The notes under the pieces are model-generated. The model worked only from the letters and a program-made list of their open reading frames with translations. It made no database searches and was not told the DNA's origin. A DNA stretch of 21,801 nt from Ophiothrix spiculata. Its lineage: Eukaryota; Echinodermata; Ophiuroidea; Amphilepidida; Ophiotrichidae. The stretch is taken from assembly GCA_000969725.1 (NCBI GenBank), contig JXSR01S046936.1, one strand, 5' to 3'. Positions 1 to 8,317 of this stretch are shown here, in pieces. The position numbers were made by a program, and so were the translations under genes. Within the stretch, counting starts at the first letter, position 1; every line of letters begins with the position of its first letter.

Positions 1-1230
1 ACTGAATGCCTGCCTGATGTCATCTTCACACATCTACCTAGCTGGCTCTTGATCAGAGCTGTCCACTGCCCTTTGCAGCCTAGGCTCATTGCTGGGTCCG
101 TGGTGGAAGGGGAGATCAGGGGGACGGTGCTAGTTAGTTCTACTACCTACCATCTCCTTTTTGGCTCTTGCTCAGAGCTGTCCACGACCCTTTGCAGCCT
201 GGGCTTATTGCTGGGTCCATGGTGGGAGGGGAGATCAGTGGGAGGGGAAATCAGGGGGGAAGGTGCTAGTTCTACTACCTACCATTATTTCCTTTTTGGA
301 TCCAGGAATACAATGATCAAGTGATACTGAATGCCTGCCTGATGTCATCTTCACACATCTACCTAGCTGGCTCTTGATCAGAGCTGTCCACTGCCCTTTG
401 CAGCCTAGGCTCATTGCTGGATCCGTGGTGGGAGGGGATATCAGGGGGACGGTTCTAGTTAGTTCTACTACCTACCATCTCCTTTTTGGATCCAGGAATA
501 CAATGATCATGTGATACTGAGTCATTTTGGCTCCAACATTATAGCACACATCTACCTAGCTGGCTCATGCTCAGAGCTGTCCACTGCCCTTTGCAGTCTG
601 AGGCTCATTGCTGGGTCCATGGTGGGAGGGGAGATCAGTGGAAGGGCAGATCAGGGGGACAGTGCTAGTCAGTGGCGTAGCTAGGGGAGGGCAAGGGGGG
701 GGGGGCAAGTTGTCCCGGGTGCCACCTCTAGGGGGCGCCAAATCGTGACTACATGAAAAATTGTTTCATTAGAAGTAAAAATTGTTTCATTAGAAGTTGG
801 CCCAATTGGACCAACATTTCATTGCAGTGGCAGCAGTAAAAGGCGACATACTGCTTAAATTAGCCAATTTCAGTATTTTTAGCTTAAATAAGCAAAAATT
901 ATTGCCAAAAAACTCAAAAAGCGCGCTGAAAACAGTTTAGGTAAAATTATAGCAGAAATTACCCATTATCGCCAAAAAAGAGGAGTTTTTCTGTTGGATT
1001 TTTTTGGGTGTACCTGTTTTGCCCATCGGGAGGTGGGGGCGCTAGTTTTTGCCCCCTCCCCCCTCGGGGAGGGGAGGGGTCGCAAGTTTCACTTCTTGCC
1101 CCGGGCGCCAGACACCCTAGCTACGCCCCTGGTGCTAGTTCTACTACCTACCATTTCCTTTCTGGATCCAGGAATACAATGATCATGTGATACTGAATGC
1201 CTGTCTGATGTCATCTTGTAGCTGCAGCAA
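1..1230. repeat. Tandem array, ~190 bp unit, split by a MITE
   Basis: The segment starting GGCTCTTGATCAGAGCTGTC recurs at about 44, 163, 369 and 562, giving spacings of 119, 206 and 193 bp. The second shared block, TGGATCCAGGAATACAATGA, recurs near 296, 486 and 1162, and ACTGAATGCCTGCCTGATG opens the array at 1 and again at 326. The 119 bp unit lacks the GGATCC block, and the 206 bp unit carries a local duplication of GTGGGAGGGGA. The last unit is interrupted at 670-1131 by a transposon and resumes after it. No coding potential is evident. The array probably continues left of the window. Confidence 0.9.
670..1131. mobile_element. Non-autonomous hAT-type transposon (462 bp MITE)
   Basis: The left end reads CAGTGGCGTAGCTAGGG and the right end, reverse-complemented, reads CAGGGGCGTAGCTAGGG, so the terminal inverted repeats differ at one base in 17. 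Exact 8 bp direct repeats GTGCTAGT lie at 662-669 and 1132-1139. An 8 bp TSD with CA-starting termini is typical of the hAT superfamily. The subterminal DNA also pairs: a G-run, CCCGGG and GGCGCC near the left end mirror the right. There is no transposase ORF, so it must have moved in trans. It sits inside the tandem array and is therefore younger than it. Confidence 0.92.
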
Positions 1231-1382
1231 ATAATGTTTGGTTCTGCCATCCGTACTCTTCCCTGATACCCACCTGAAAAAAATGTCAACATATTTTGTC
1301 AATCTACTCAACATCCACCGTTACCTAGATGTATGCATGGTACATTCTTACGGTACATGTATGGATCGAGGAAGCTCTGGGG

Positions 1383-1530
1383 GATAGGGGGACGTGCGGC
1401 CACATTGACCCCCATTTTACTCTCTCACTGAATGACCCTTGTTTACATTTTTCTCAAATGTTCTTGCCAAATGACCCCCATTTTCTGAAGAAAATGCTCT
1501 CACTGAATGATTCTGGTTTTCATAAATAAG
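1383..1530 (+). repeat. Degenerate short tandem repeats (CTCACTGAATGACCC type), left part
   Basis: CTCTCACTGAATGACCC, TTGCCAAATGACCCCCATTTT and CTCTCACTGAATGA follow each other with ~35-40 bp spacing. The same motif set resumes at 2640-2850, on the far side of the TA-flanked element, so this is one array split by an insertion. Confidence 0.7.
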
Positions 1531-1542
1531 TGTGTTTTACTA

Positions 1543-2568
1543 CAGGGTGTATCAAAATGATTAGTACTCAAAATAAATTAATGTTAAAAAATACTTCCGT
1601 TCCATTTTGAAACTTGTAATTATCTGAATTGGTAGTACATTTCTTTGTCTTTAATTTGCAAAAAGAATGAGAGCATTTTGTCATTTCAAGGACGGGAGGA
1701 TTCTGTAAAGGCACCGGTTTTGAAAACTCGCCACAGATTTAATTTGTTGCCTTTCCATTTCAATGAAGACAGAAATCAATAACTCAATCTGCAAGAGATT
1801 TTAATTTATATTTTCTACCTTAAAATATAATTTTACTTTCAAAATTGCCAAAATCAAATGTTGAAAGCTCTGTTTGACTTCTCATTCCATGAAGAAAGAA
1901 CTTACATTGTAATGATTATACTAAATACTTGCTATTGATTTAATAGAAATGTTATCTATCTTTTAAATTGAAATACCTCCTGTCTTTGTTTAAATAAAGA
2001 TGTCTCTTTATAATTTTTTTTTCACAAAATAAGTTCAGGGCAGTAAATAATTTGTAGAAATGCCTAATCTATTAAAATATTTATAGGTATCTTTTTGCAA
2101 TAAATCTGTGTGACGCCTATTGCATGCTTCTGATGGTCATTTAACGATAACTTTCAGATGTTGCGAATCGGCAAATCATCCACATAAACGGAACTCGATT
2201 CAAACACCACACAACATTCATTGTGCCCGTTTCCTGGTAATTTGTTGCTTTTGATGCTGTATGAGAAACAATTTTACTTCAAATATCTTGGGCTATTCCA
2301 CTTGACCAATCACATATAAACACTTACAATTTGGATATCTTGCTTTGGCATATTAAGCTATTAACTACCCGTGGCGAGTTTGTAAAAATACATACTTTCT
2401 TCTAACTGACGTAAACTCCGATTGCGTGCATCAATTTTCAAAATTCTTTTTTTAAATGGAAGCTATTGAATTGGTCTTTTTATATCTGTGAAAAGAATTA
2501 TGCTAGCATTTATAGATTTTGTGTAAAAAAATCACAAAGTTGAGTACTAATCATTATGATACACCCTG
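1543..2568. mobile_element. Tc1/mariner-like non-autonomous element (1,026 bp)
   Basis: The termini are long inverted repeats. The left end begins CAGGGTGTATCAAAATGATT and continues to GTACTCAA at about 1571; the right end, reverse-complemented, begins CAGGGTGTATCATAATGATT and is otherwise nearly the same over ~29 bp. The element is flanked by TA at 1541-1542 and 2569-2570, the TSD of the IS630-Tc1-mariner superfamily. A second inverted match, AAACTCGCCAC, lies ~180-195 bp in from each end (1724-1734 and 2371-2381) and could be an internal transposase site. No transposase frame is visible in 1 kb of AT-rich sequence. The element splits a degenerate tandem array. Confidence 0.85.
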
Positions 2569-2639
2569 TATGTATTTTCTGATGATTTTGGCTCTATGTG
2601 AGTGTTAACACCTGTAGATCATACCTACTTAGGTTTTAA

Positions 2640-2850
2640 TACCCCAAGGAAGTTATTTCATGTTTTTTATAGTTGCTCAAACACCTCACTGGAAGACCTC
2701 AATTTTGCGATAAATTTGAGCACCTCACTTAATGATCCCCTTTTTCAATGCAATGAGATCCTCACCAAAAGACCCCCTATTTTTTACTGTCCTTACCGAA
2801 TGACCCCCTTTTTTGAGAGCTCCTCACCGAAAGACACCCTCTTCTGAGGT
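2640..2850 (+). repeat. Degenerate short tandem repeats, right part
   Basis: Repeats of CACCTCACT, CTCACCAAAAGACCCCC, TACCGAATGACCCCC and CTCACCGAAAGACACCC recur every ~30-40 bp. This continues the array at 1383-1530 across the mariner-like insertion. Reading frames through it are spurious. Confidence 0.7.
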
Positions 2851-2993
2851 CTTCACTTCTCATACATTTATTTATCTTTTTTTAATGCTGAAGTGAACAA
2901 TAGCTCATAATGGAAAATGCCATTTCCACGCATTTGTTGAACTTGTAATCATGTGTGTGAATTTACTATCTAAATATACCCTAAGTTAGGATT

Positions 2994-3183
2994 AGAGAAT
3001 AAAAGATAAGATTTATTGTTGTGCCTGTCATCTATCGTCTCATAATGGATTGGATGGGCGTACATTATTTTGAGTAATGGGTGCCCCCGCAGGGGGTGCC
3101 CATTACGAAAACATAATGTACGCCCACCCATTATGAGACGATAGATGGCTGGCAAAACAATAAATCGCTATCTTTTTATTCTT
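2994..3183. repeat. Foldback (palindromic) element, ~190 bp
   Basis: The arms are close to 90 bp each and pair with few mismatches around a centre near 3095 (CCCCCGCAGGGGG). Outer arm blocks are AGAATAAAAGATA and TTTATTGTTGTGCC on the left against AGAATAAAAAGATA and TTTATTGTTTTGCC read from the right. The inner block ATCTATCGTCTCATAATGG is shared by both arms. The left arm has ~5 extra bases in the middle. A further single copy of the inner arm occurs at about 3866-3891. Such hairpins are typical of foldback MITEs; I see no clear TSD. Confidence 0.8.
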
Positions 3184-3287
3184 ATTCTTGGTCACAAATT
3201 TGAGTCATTTATAAACCAAAAACAATGTAAATTATTGCCAAAAACTATAAACATTATCAATGGAAAAATGAACACCCATATTCAAAC

Positions 3288-3828
3288 ATGAAATATTCCA
3301 AACCCAGTAAAGCTGTTCGCGCCGGATGTGTGCGCATACCTGCATCGCGCCGTAATTTTGAACGCGCGGCTACATTGCGTTTCAAGCTATGGAATGTGCT
3401 CCCAGTTTCTATAAGAGAAGAAACTTCTCTTGTTTTGTTTAAAAAGAAATTGAAAACCTATTTGTTCTCCAATCATTTGTAATTTCTCCTAAAAGACCGG
3501 TGATGATAATACATTTTGTAATTTGTAGTACATATTGTCATTTCATAAACCCATTTTTATCATTGTTAGCTCTCACGGTATCCTTCGCCTTGAGGGTAGA
3601 CTGCCGACATTTCGCCGGCAGTCAATCTTAGTCTTGTATATTTATTTTCTCAATACATGTATCACCTATCATATTGTAAGCTCTTAGGGTTTCCACCCTG
3701 AGGGTTGACTACCGGTTCTCCACCGATGGTCATATATTTTTTGTGTATTGTATTTTTAGTGTAATTTTAAGAATGCAATGTTAATGCGCTTAGACCTTGT
3801 TTAAGAATAAGCGCACTATAAGAATAAT
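3288..3828 (+). pseudogene. LINE reverse-transcriptase C-terminus plus 3' UTR (L2/CR1-like fragment)
   Basis: A 64-residue frame ends at 3482 with the hallmarks of a non-LTR retrotransposon ORF2 C-terminus: an aromatic/basic stretch, LWNVLP, a short IR..TS segment and FKKKLKTYLF before the stop. It lacks the catalytic domain, so this is a 5'-truncated copy. The 3' UTR holds two diverged ~110 bp repeats (AGCTCTCACGG near 3570 and AGCTCTTAGGG near 3680), the first with a CTGCCG/CGGCAG hairpin. The end has the stem-loop TGCGCTTA/TAAGCGCA (3785-3815), then CACTATAAGAATAATA and a microsatellite, the usual 3' end of L2/Crack-like LINEs. The clade is an inference; that it is LINE-derived is fairly secure. 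Confidence 0.75.
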
Positions 3829-3854
3829 ATGTATGTATGTATGTATGTATGTAA
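3829..3854 (+). repeat. (TATG)n microsatellite, LINE 3' tail
   Basis: About six TATG repeats directly follow the stem-loop end of the LINE fragment and are best read as its 3' tail. Confidence 0.9.
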
Positions 3855-3954
3855 GCTGAACGCACTGTCATCTATCGTCTCATAATGGATGACCAACATT
3901 CCTTATTAGGAAGTAAAATCGCACTCAGTGACTAAGAATTCCTGATATTTGTTA

Positions 3955-4150
3955 CAGATATCCTAAACAAGGATTGTTGGCGTAAAAAGTACCCTACGCA
4001 TGGACACTGGTGTAAAATAATTATACAGCGATGTGGAACATAAAACGCCCTAATCAAGGATATATTTTCACATGTTGTCATCACCGAGCAAGCCTTTCCA
4101 GATCAGACCCTAATCGGGGATATTTTGAATGCTGTTTGGAACCCTTATCA
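3955..4150 (+). repeat. Degenerate ~75 bp repeat with CCCTAATC.AGGATAT motif
   Basis: Three diverged units are visible: CCTAAACAAGGATTG (3962), CCCTAATCAAGGATATATTTT (4048, near 20 bases) and CCCTAATCGGGGATATTTTGA (4108). Spacing is irregular at 60-85 bp. It resembles in style the other low-complexity degenerate arrays of the window but has its own motif. Confidence 0.5.
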
Positions 4151-4195
4151 CAGACATGCATTAAAAAAGTATAACCTTTAACAATATACTAAGCT

Positions 4196-4434
4196 CAGGC
4201 ACTGTCTTTTGAGGCGTAGTGAGGGTGATAACTCGCCATCACTCTCCTTAAATGAAGCTGAGGAGAGCTATTATCACTCACCCACCATTGGCATAAACAA
4301 TTGCAAGGCAGAATATGAATTATTATTATACAATTCCTTGCAAATTATGTCAAATCACTCTCCCACAGCGCACCTAAAAATCTGGAGGAGAGTGATTTGT
4401 AGCTCGTCTGGCATTTTTCAAAAGACGGTCCCTG
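4196..4434. mobile_element. Non-autonomous DNA transposon, 239 bp (hAT-like ends)
   Basis: Left terminus CAGGCACTGTCTTTTGA; right terminus reverse-complemented CAGGGACCGTCTTTTGA: 15 of 17 match. TAAGCT flanks both sides (4190-4195 and 4435-4440), a 6 bp direct repeat. Inside, ATCACTCTCC or a near relative occurs about four times, with the last inverted as GGAGAGTGAT, likely subterminal binding repeats. A 77-residue open frame covers most of the element but looks like nothing known and is probably chance. Six-bp TSDs fit only some hAT groups, so the superfamily is uncertain. Confidence 0.75.
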
Positions 4435-4619
4435 TAAGCTAGTAGAGTACACAATTGTTCCTTAACCAAAAATTGGGGTTACAAATTCCACTTTATGCTT
4501 TTTATTTATCAGAGATTACTAGAAAAGTGTACGGAAAAGTCTCCAAAATAGTAGTCAAATAAACCCATCAACTTGAATTTTCATGTCTTTGAAATTCATA
4601 CTCTACAGTTGAAGTGACT

Positions 4620-4800
4620 AGTGACTGTACGATTGCTGAAAAAAACCCACCTTTTCTCCAAAAATGGATGAGATCGATACCCTTTCCACGGTCCGCGACT
4701 ATGCGTGAAAAAGATACCCTTTCCCGTTGTTTTCTGCTCGGTGATGACAACACATACATATATCCTGAGTGCACCCCCCCCCCCGGGCACATATGACAAC
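4620..4800 (+). repeat. Low-complexity region with GATACCCTTTCC repeats and C10 tract
   Basis: GATACCCTTTCC occurs near 4675 and 4715, each ~15 bp from a CGC/GCG-containing spacer, followed by a run of ten or more C at about 4776-4786. It is in the style of the degenerate arrays elsewhere. Overlapping frames on both strands are not credible genes. Confidence 0.45.
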
Positions 4801-4911
4801 CATAATGAGTGATCAATTATCCACAGACTAGGACTCACAGTAGAGGCAAGAACTTGATTTGCTGTTCATATCCAACTGTGGGAAAGTTGGAGTGCAACTT
4901 CACTGTGTTAA

Positions 4912-5261
4912 AGCAATACTATAAGATTTTTGATCAAAAATGTTTTACAGTAAAAACAATGTAAAATGAAGGGATGTGACTATCAAAAAGTATTTTCAAA
5001 GTGTATTTTGTCCAAAAATTGTTTTGCCACCGAAAAATGGATAGAAAGTACATGCATGCTTTTCTATACTGATGCATGTGGAATTAATTTGGGGATCCCG
5101 AATTTAATTCAACAAATGGCCATAACAGAAAAACTAAGCATATTCAAGCCAAATTATTTGGAGAGTATTAATACCTACCCAAAACAAACCCAATAAGCTA
5201 AAAAACCTCAAAGGTCATTGGTGACATGGGGTGCTTCATTTTAACACTTTATAGAATTTCT
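4912..5261 (+). mobile_element. TTAA-flanked MITE, copy 1 (350 bp)
   Basis: TTAA stands at 4908-4911 and 5262-5265. The left end AGCAATACTATAA matches the right end reverse-complemented AGAAATTCTATAA. TTAA target duplications are used by piggyBac and Kolobok; the AG-starting ends do not look like piggyBac. A palindrome (GAATTAATTTGGGGATCCC and its mirror) lies almost at the centre. A second copy, in opposite orientation, is at 19309-19657. Both share blocks such as GGCCATAACAGAAAAACTAA and ATGCATGCTTTTCTATACT or close variants. A frame at 4966-5196 is partly shared with copy 2. Confidence 0.85.
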
Positions 5262-5486
5262 TTAATGAGCAAAACACCCACTAGGTTCTTGGTTTGATTT
5301 TTCCTTTGCAGCAAATTCTTGCTATATTGGAAATTCTTAAACTTAAAGTGCAGAGGTGATGTCAACAGCCCGTGGACGTACCTGAGGGTGCTCGCACCAA
5401 AATCAAAACTTTAAAACAAACGGTGCATCATATACAAAATGATGAAAGTTCTACAGGATGTGGCAGCCATGCAGAGGAGCTAGCTA

Positions 5487-5762
5487 CAATCATGGAATAT
5501 TTGTGTTGGTACACGGGGGTATAATTCAGGCTAATTTTTCTTCTAACTTTGGCTGAATTTGGACGATCATTTTCTAAGAAAGTTGTATGTTCAGGTTTAA
5601 CCCTTTACAAAATCATATCCTTCCCGGTCCCCCATCAAACAATGTTGAGAGGTATAACAAATGATTTGATAACATGGTATCTGTCAACATTGTACTAGGG
5701 GGAGAGGGGAGTCTATTTAAACATGACCAACTAAGTGTCTCAACACAGATTTCCATGATTGT
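5487..5762 (+). repeat. Terminal direct repeat, left copy
   Basis: It runs from CAATCATGGAATATTTG to TTTCCATGATTGT and is bounded by its own 11 bp inverted repeat (CAATCATGGAA / TTCCATGATTG). It is near identical to 7059-7333; it has GGGGG where that has GGGG, and GTCTATTT where that has GTAAATTT. It starts CA and ends TG, not the TG...CA of ordinary LTRs. Confidence 0.92.
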
Positions 5763-5989
5763 CTGAGCAATTTGCGAATTGATCCGACGTTACACTACGT
5801 TTTTCTTTATAATTTGCCTACTGATAGTCCTATTGCTATGAAATTTAGCGATTATGAAGCTTACATGCTGCACTTTGATTTAACCATTTGAAATTACATT
5901 TTGAAAGACATGTATTTAGGGTGTGGTCACTTTTATTCCGAACATCATGCGTGCTGAGTCAGGGAATATGATGTTTACATGATGTAAAA

Positions 5990-6109
5990 TTTTCAGGAAG
6001 CAACTTTATGCTTTTATTTCAAACAAATTATAGAAGATGATCCAAAAAAAAAGTATAAACATCTTCTATAATTTGTTTGAAATAAAAGCATAAAGTTGCT
6101 TCCTGAAAA
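5990..6109. repeat. Perfect inverted repeat, 50 bp arms, 20 nt loop
   Basis: The left arm 5990-6039 begins TTTTCAGGAAGCAACTTTAT and the right arm 6060-6109 is its exact reverse complement, 50 of 50. The loop 6040-6059 is A-rich. The start of the arm recurs loosely as TTCAGGAAAGC at 6124. It lies inside the 1.85 kb insertion. A transcript of either strand would fold into a long perfect hairpin. Confidence 0.95.
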
Positions 6110-6171
6110 AATAAAAATAAAAATTCAGGAAAGCAAAATGAAAAGAAATATCATTTCCAAAAAGCCCATAT

Positions 6172-6240
6172 CAACATAGGTTTTGAACCAGGGATCAATG
6201 ATTTGAAGTCGGCAGTCTATCAGCTGAGCCATTCAGGACA
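6172..6240 (-). repeat. tRNA-like sequence (SINE head or tRNA pseudogene)
   Basis: On the minus strand TGGCTCAGCTGATAGA (6231-6216) fits an RNA polymerase III A box and GGTTCAAAACC (6189-6179) fits a B box, with normal tRNA spacing and a CTTCAAA loop between. The acceptor arm cannot be closed and the anticodon stem is mismatched, so it is not a working tRNA gene. It may be the head of a SINE reaching to ~6110, where the sequence becomes A/T-rich. Confidence 0.7.
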
Positions 6241-6249
6241 CACACAATT

Positions 6250-7058
6250 TACCAGTAAAATAAAAGACAATAAGCTCATATCATACATTGGACATATATA
6301 TATAATGGTTAACCGTGACGATTCACCTCCATTGATTTTACATTCATTCGAACGATTACCCCTATATACATAGTAAAAAGGATATAATAGTATTATATAA
6401 TATAGGGTTAATCGCTTATTTTACACGCTTTTCAATAATGGTTAATCGTTGGTGAATCGCATACGTTGTTTAACCTTGCTGTTTTCTTGGCAGGTTTTGA
6501 TACATTTTGACAATTTTGCAGTATTGCATGCAGTCCACATGGGTGTGAGACTATAAAGCTTATTTTTTGATGTTTTCCCCATTCTATTTATATGGAAACA
6601 AACGTGGAATCTATTCAATTTGTCCATTACGTATGCATGCTTCAACAATATAGGCCAAATGTCTATAGTTTTCGATACGAATTACAAAAGTAGTATACGT
6701 TGCATTTGAAACTAATATTTTTTGAGTGATATGTGAAAATTTCAACATTAAAGTAAACTTGAACATGCATTGTGCAATGTGGCCTACCCTTCCAATTCTG
6801 CATCAATAGCACACCATTTAACAACATAACATGAAAATATCAAAGGGCCTACGCCGTAACATTGGCCGAAATGAGGTTGTCCAAATATTAATTATGACCG
6901 CTCCCTAATCTTGCAATCTACATGTATGCAAAATTAGGAGTGTCTTCCAATTTTAATTGTCACTGAGTATTGAAAAATTCATAACAATCGATGCATCAGA
7001 ACTAAAGTTATGATCAATTATGTAATATTTATACGATATTTTTTGACCCCAACTCAGA
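6250..7058. other. Interior of the 1.85 kb insertion, no gene seen
   Basis: AT-rich sequence without a credible coding frame. The one pattern I note is an imperfect inverted pair around 6310-6475 (GATTCACC near 6320, GGTGAATC near 6451, with GGTTAA beside each). The interior begins TCTGAG after the left repeat and ends CTCAGA before the right one, so the inner ends are inverted as well. Confidence 0.5.
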
Positions 7059-7333
7059 CAATCATGGAATATTTGTGTTGGTACACGGGGTATAATTCAG
7101 GCTAATTTTTCTTCTAACTTTGGCTGAATTTGGACGATCATTTTCTAAGAAAGTTGTATGTTCAGGTTTAACCCTTTACAAAATCATATCCTTCCCGGTC
7201 CCCCATCAAACAATGTTGAGAGGTATAACAAATGATTTGATAACATGGTATCTGTCAACATTGTACTAGGGGGAGAGGGGAGTAAATTTAAACATGACCA
7301 ACTAAGTGTCTCAACACAGATTTCCATGATTGT
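7059..7333 (+). repeat. Terminal direct repeat, right copy
   Basis: Near identical to 5487-5762. It joins directly to LINE sequence (TAGTTCCATGATGG) at its right edge, and to ACTCAGA at its left edge. Confidence 0.92.
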
Positions 7334-7486
7334 AGTTCCATGATGGCTGGTACAGCATACTGTTGGAAATGCTTTAACTGATGGTGAAATGTGCAAGACT
7401 GCTGACTTTGGTAAACAGTTCCAGATGGCGATTGCTTTTGGATAAAATCCATACTTGTAAATATCGACTGACTCTTGATGACTGAC

Positions 7487-7570
7487 AGGAGCATGGTCCG
7501 ATTACTACAACTTTTTTCAAAGTTTTTCGGATTTTGGTACTAAAATATTACTCATATTTTTTTCATGGAA
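7487..7570 (+). mobile_element. Left end of a TTAA-type element (GGTCCGATT family)
   Basis: AGGAGCATGGTCCGATT opens the segment, followed by ATTTTGGTACTAAAATATT and CTCATATTTTTTTC. The same order of blocks is found on the minus strand reading left from 16644 (AGGAGCCTGGTCCGATT, ATTTTGGTACCAAAATGTT, CTCATATTTTTCTC). Related ends stand at 14650, 14744 and 21273. No TTAA remains here and I cannot locate the right end with confidence. Confidence 0.65.
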
Positions 7571-7579
7571 GTGGTTATA

Positions 7580-8310
7580 GACACTATGATCGGATCTATA
7601 GCCTCGTCCAAAATGGCTATAGGGTCACGCGTTTTGAACTTGCCTCCCAAAAAGGGTGGTGCTGTTATGTTTTTTGGTTTCATGCTGTTGTTTTGATTTT
7701 ATTTTTCAAAAATAATACAAGCTATCCCAACAAATTTAGTGTCATTTTAAAGATGTATTAATATGGTATATGCCTGCAAAGTTTCATTGGTCTAGCTTAT
7801 AGTGAGAAGCCAAGGGGTGGTGCAGGAAGCGGTGCCACAGGAAGCGGTGCCGCCTATAGAAACTCTATGGGAATTTGTTAATTTTAGTAAAATTTTTACA
7901 GAAATGTTAATTTTTTTGTCCGAGTCAAATCTGGGTGTATTGCTATAAATTTGGTACTAAATGAAAGCTAACACATTCCACTTAACATTTTATGATTAAA
8001 CAGTGTGTGTGGTTATATATAGATTAAATGGAACTTACAATGTATAGACCATTTTGTATCTGAGTAATGCACGTTTGTGAGATAGGAAAACGCATATATA
8101 AAACATTGCTGAAGAACAGCAAACACAATTTTTGCTTTAACTTTTTAATTACTAACCCTATCAAGGTCAATGTATACATATTCTGAAAGGAAATTTGATG
8201 AGGAATTCAAAAATGCAGTCTATATTTGTGTAGAGGGTAGAGCTAATTTTTTTAAATTAAAAGATGATTTTAATTGGAAACAACAGGATTTGTTTTTTGG
8301 AACAACCCAT
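7580..8310. other. Unassigned AT-rich stretch with short repeats
   Basis: No gene is seen. GGAAGCGGTGCC occurs twice in tandem near 7828-7851. A block around 8115-8210 (AACACAATTTTTGCTTTAAC, then GGAAATTTGATGA) resembles 16215-16300, so part is probably old transposon interior. TAGACACTATGATCGG at 7577 recurs as TAGACACAATGATCGG at 9592. Confidence 0.4.
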
Positions 8311-8317
8311 ACCTTAA

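Larger units (their letters stand above)
5484..7335. mobile_element. ~1.85 kb insertion with 276 bp terminal direct repeats
   Basis: The unit interrupts a LINE between GAGGAGCTAG and TTCCATGATGG, contiguous bases in the intact copy at about 14400-14415. It starts CTACAATCATGGAA and ends TTCCATGATTGTAG, a perfect 14 bp inverted repeat. If TAG is taken as target DNA instead, it is a 3 bp duplication. The ends are direct repeats (5487-5762 and 7059-7333) differing by about two substitutions and one indel. No protein frame of any retroelement is visible in the 1.3 kb interior, and I find no convincing tRNA primer site or polypurine tract. It could be an LTR-type miniature element (TRIM), or two MITE copies mobilised together. 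Confidence 0.7.
5284..7485 (-). pseudogene. LINE C-terminus and 3' UTR, minus strand, split by an insertion
   Basis: Read on the minus strand, 7480 to 7336 encodes VDIYKYGFYPKAIAIWNCLP then SAVLHISPSV, the C-terminal WN.LP region of a LINE ORF2. A one-base insertion after that shifts the frame. Sequence then breaks at about 7336 and resumes at 5483 with GCTCCTCTGCATGGCTGCC, running to the LINE 3' end near 5284. The uninterrupted sequence is available at 14252-14609 on the plus strand, which proves that the gap is an insertion. It is 5'-truncated. Just upstream on the minus strand, 7487-7503 carries the end of a different TTAA-type element. Confidence 0.85.

Noticed and set aside
1..1230. CRISPR-like array
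   Set aside because: Repeat units are ~190 bp and contiguous, with no short repeat-spacer pattern, and the setting is eukaryotic.
6172..6240. Functional tRNA gene
   Set aside because: A and B boxes fit, but the acceptor and anticodon stems do not pair; read as tRNA-derived remnant.
5487..7333. Standard LTR retrotransposon
   Set aside because: Repeats lack TG...CA ends, there is no gag-pol remnant, and no clear primer-binding site or polypurine tract; kept only as one option.
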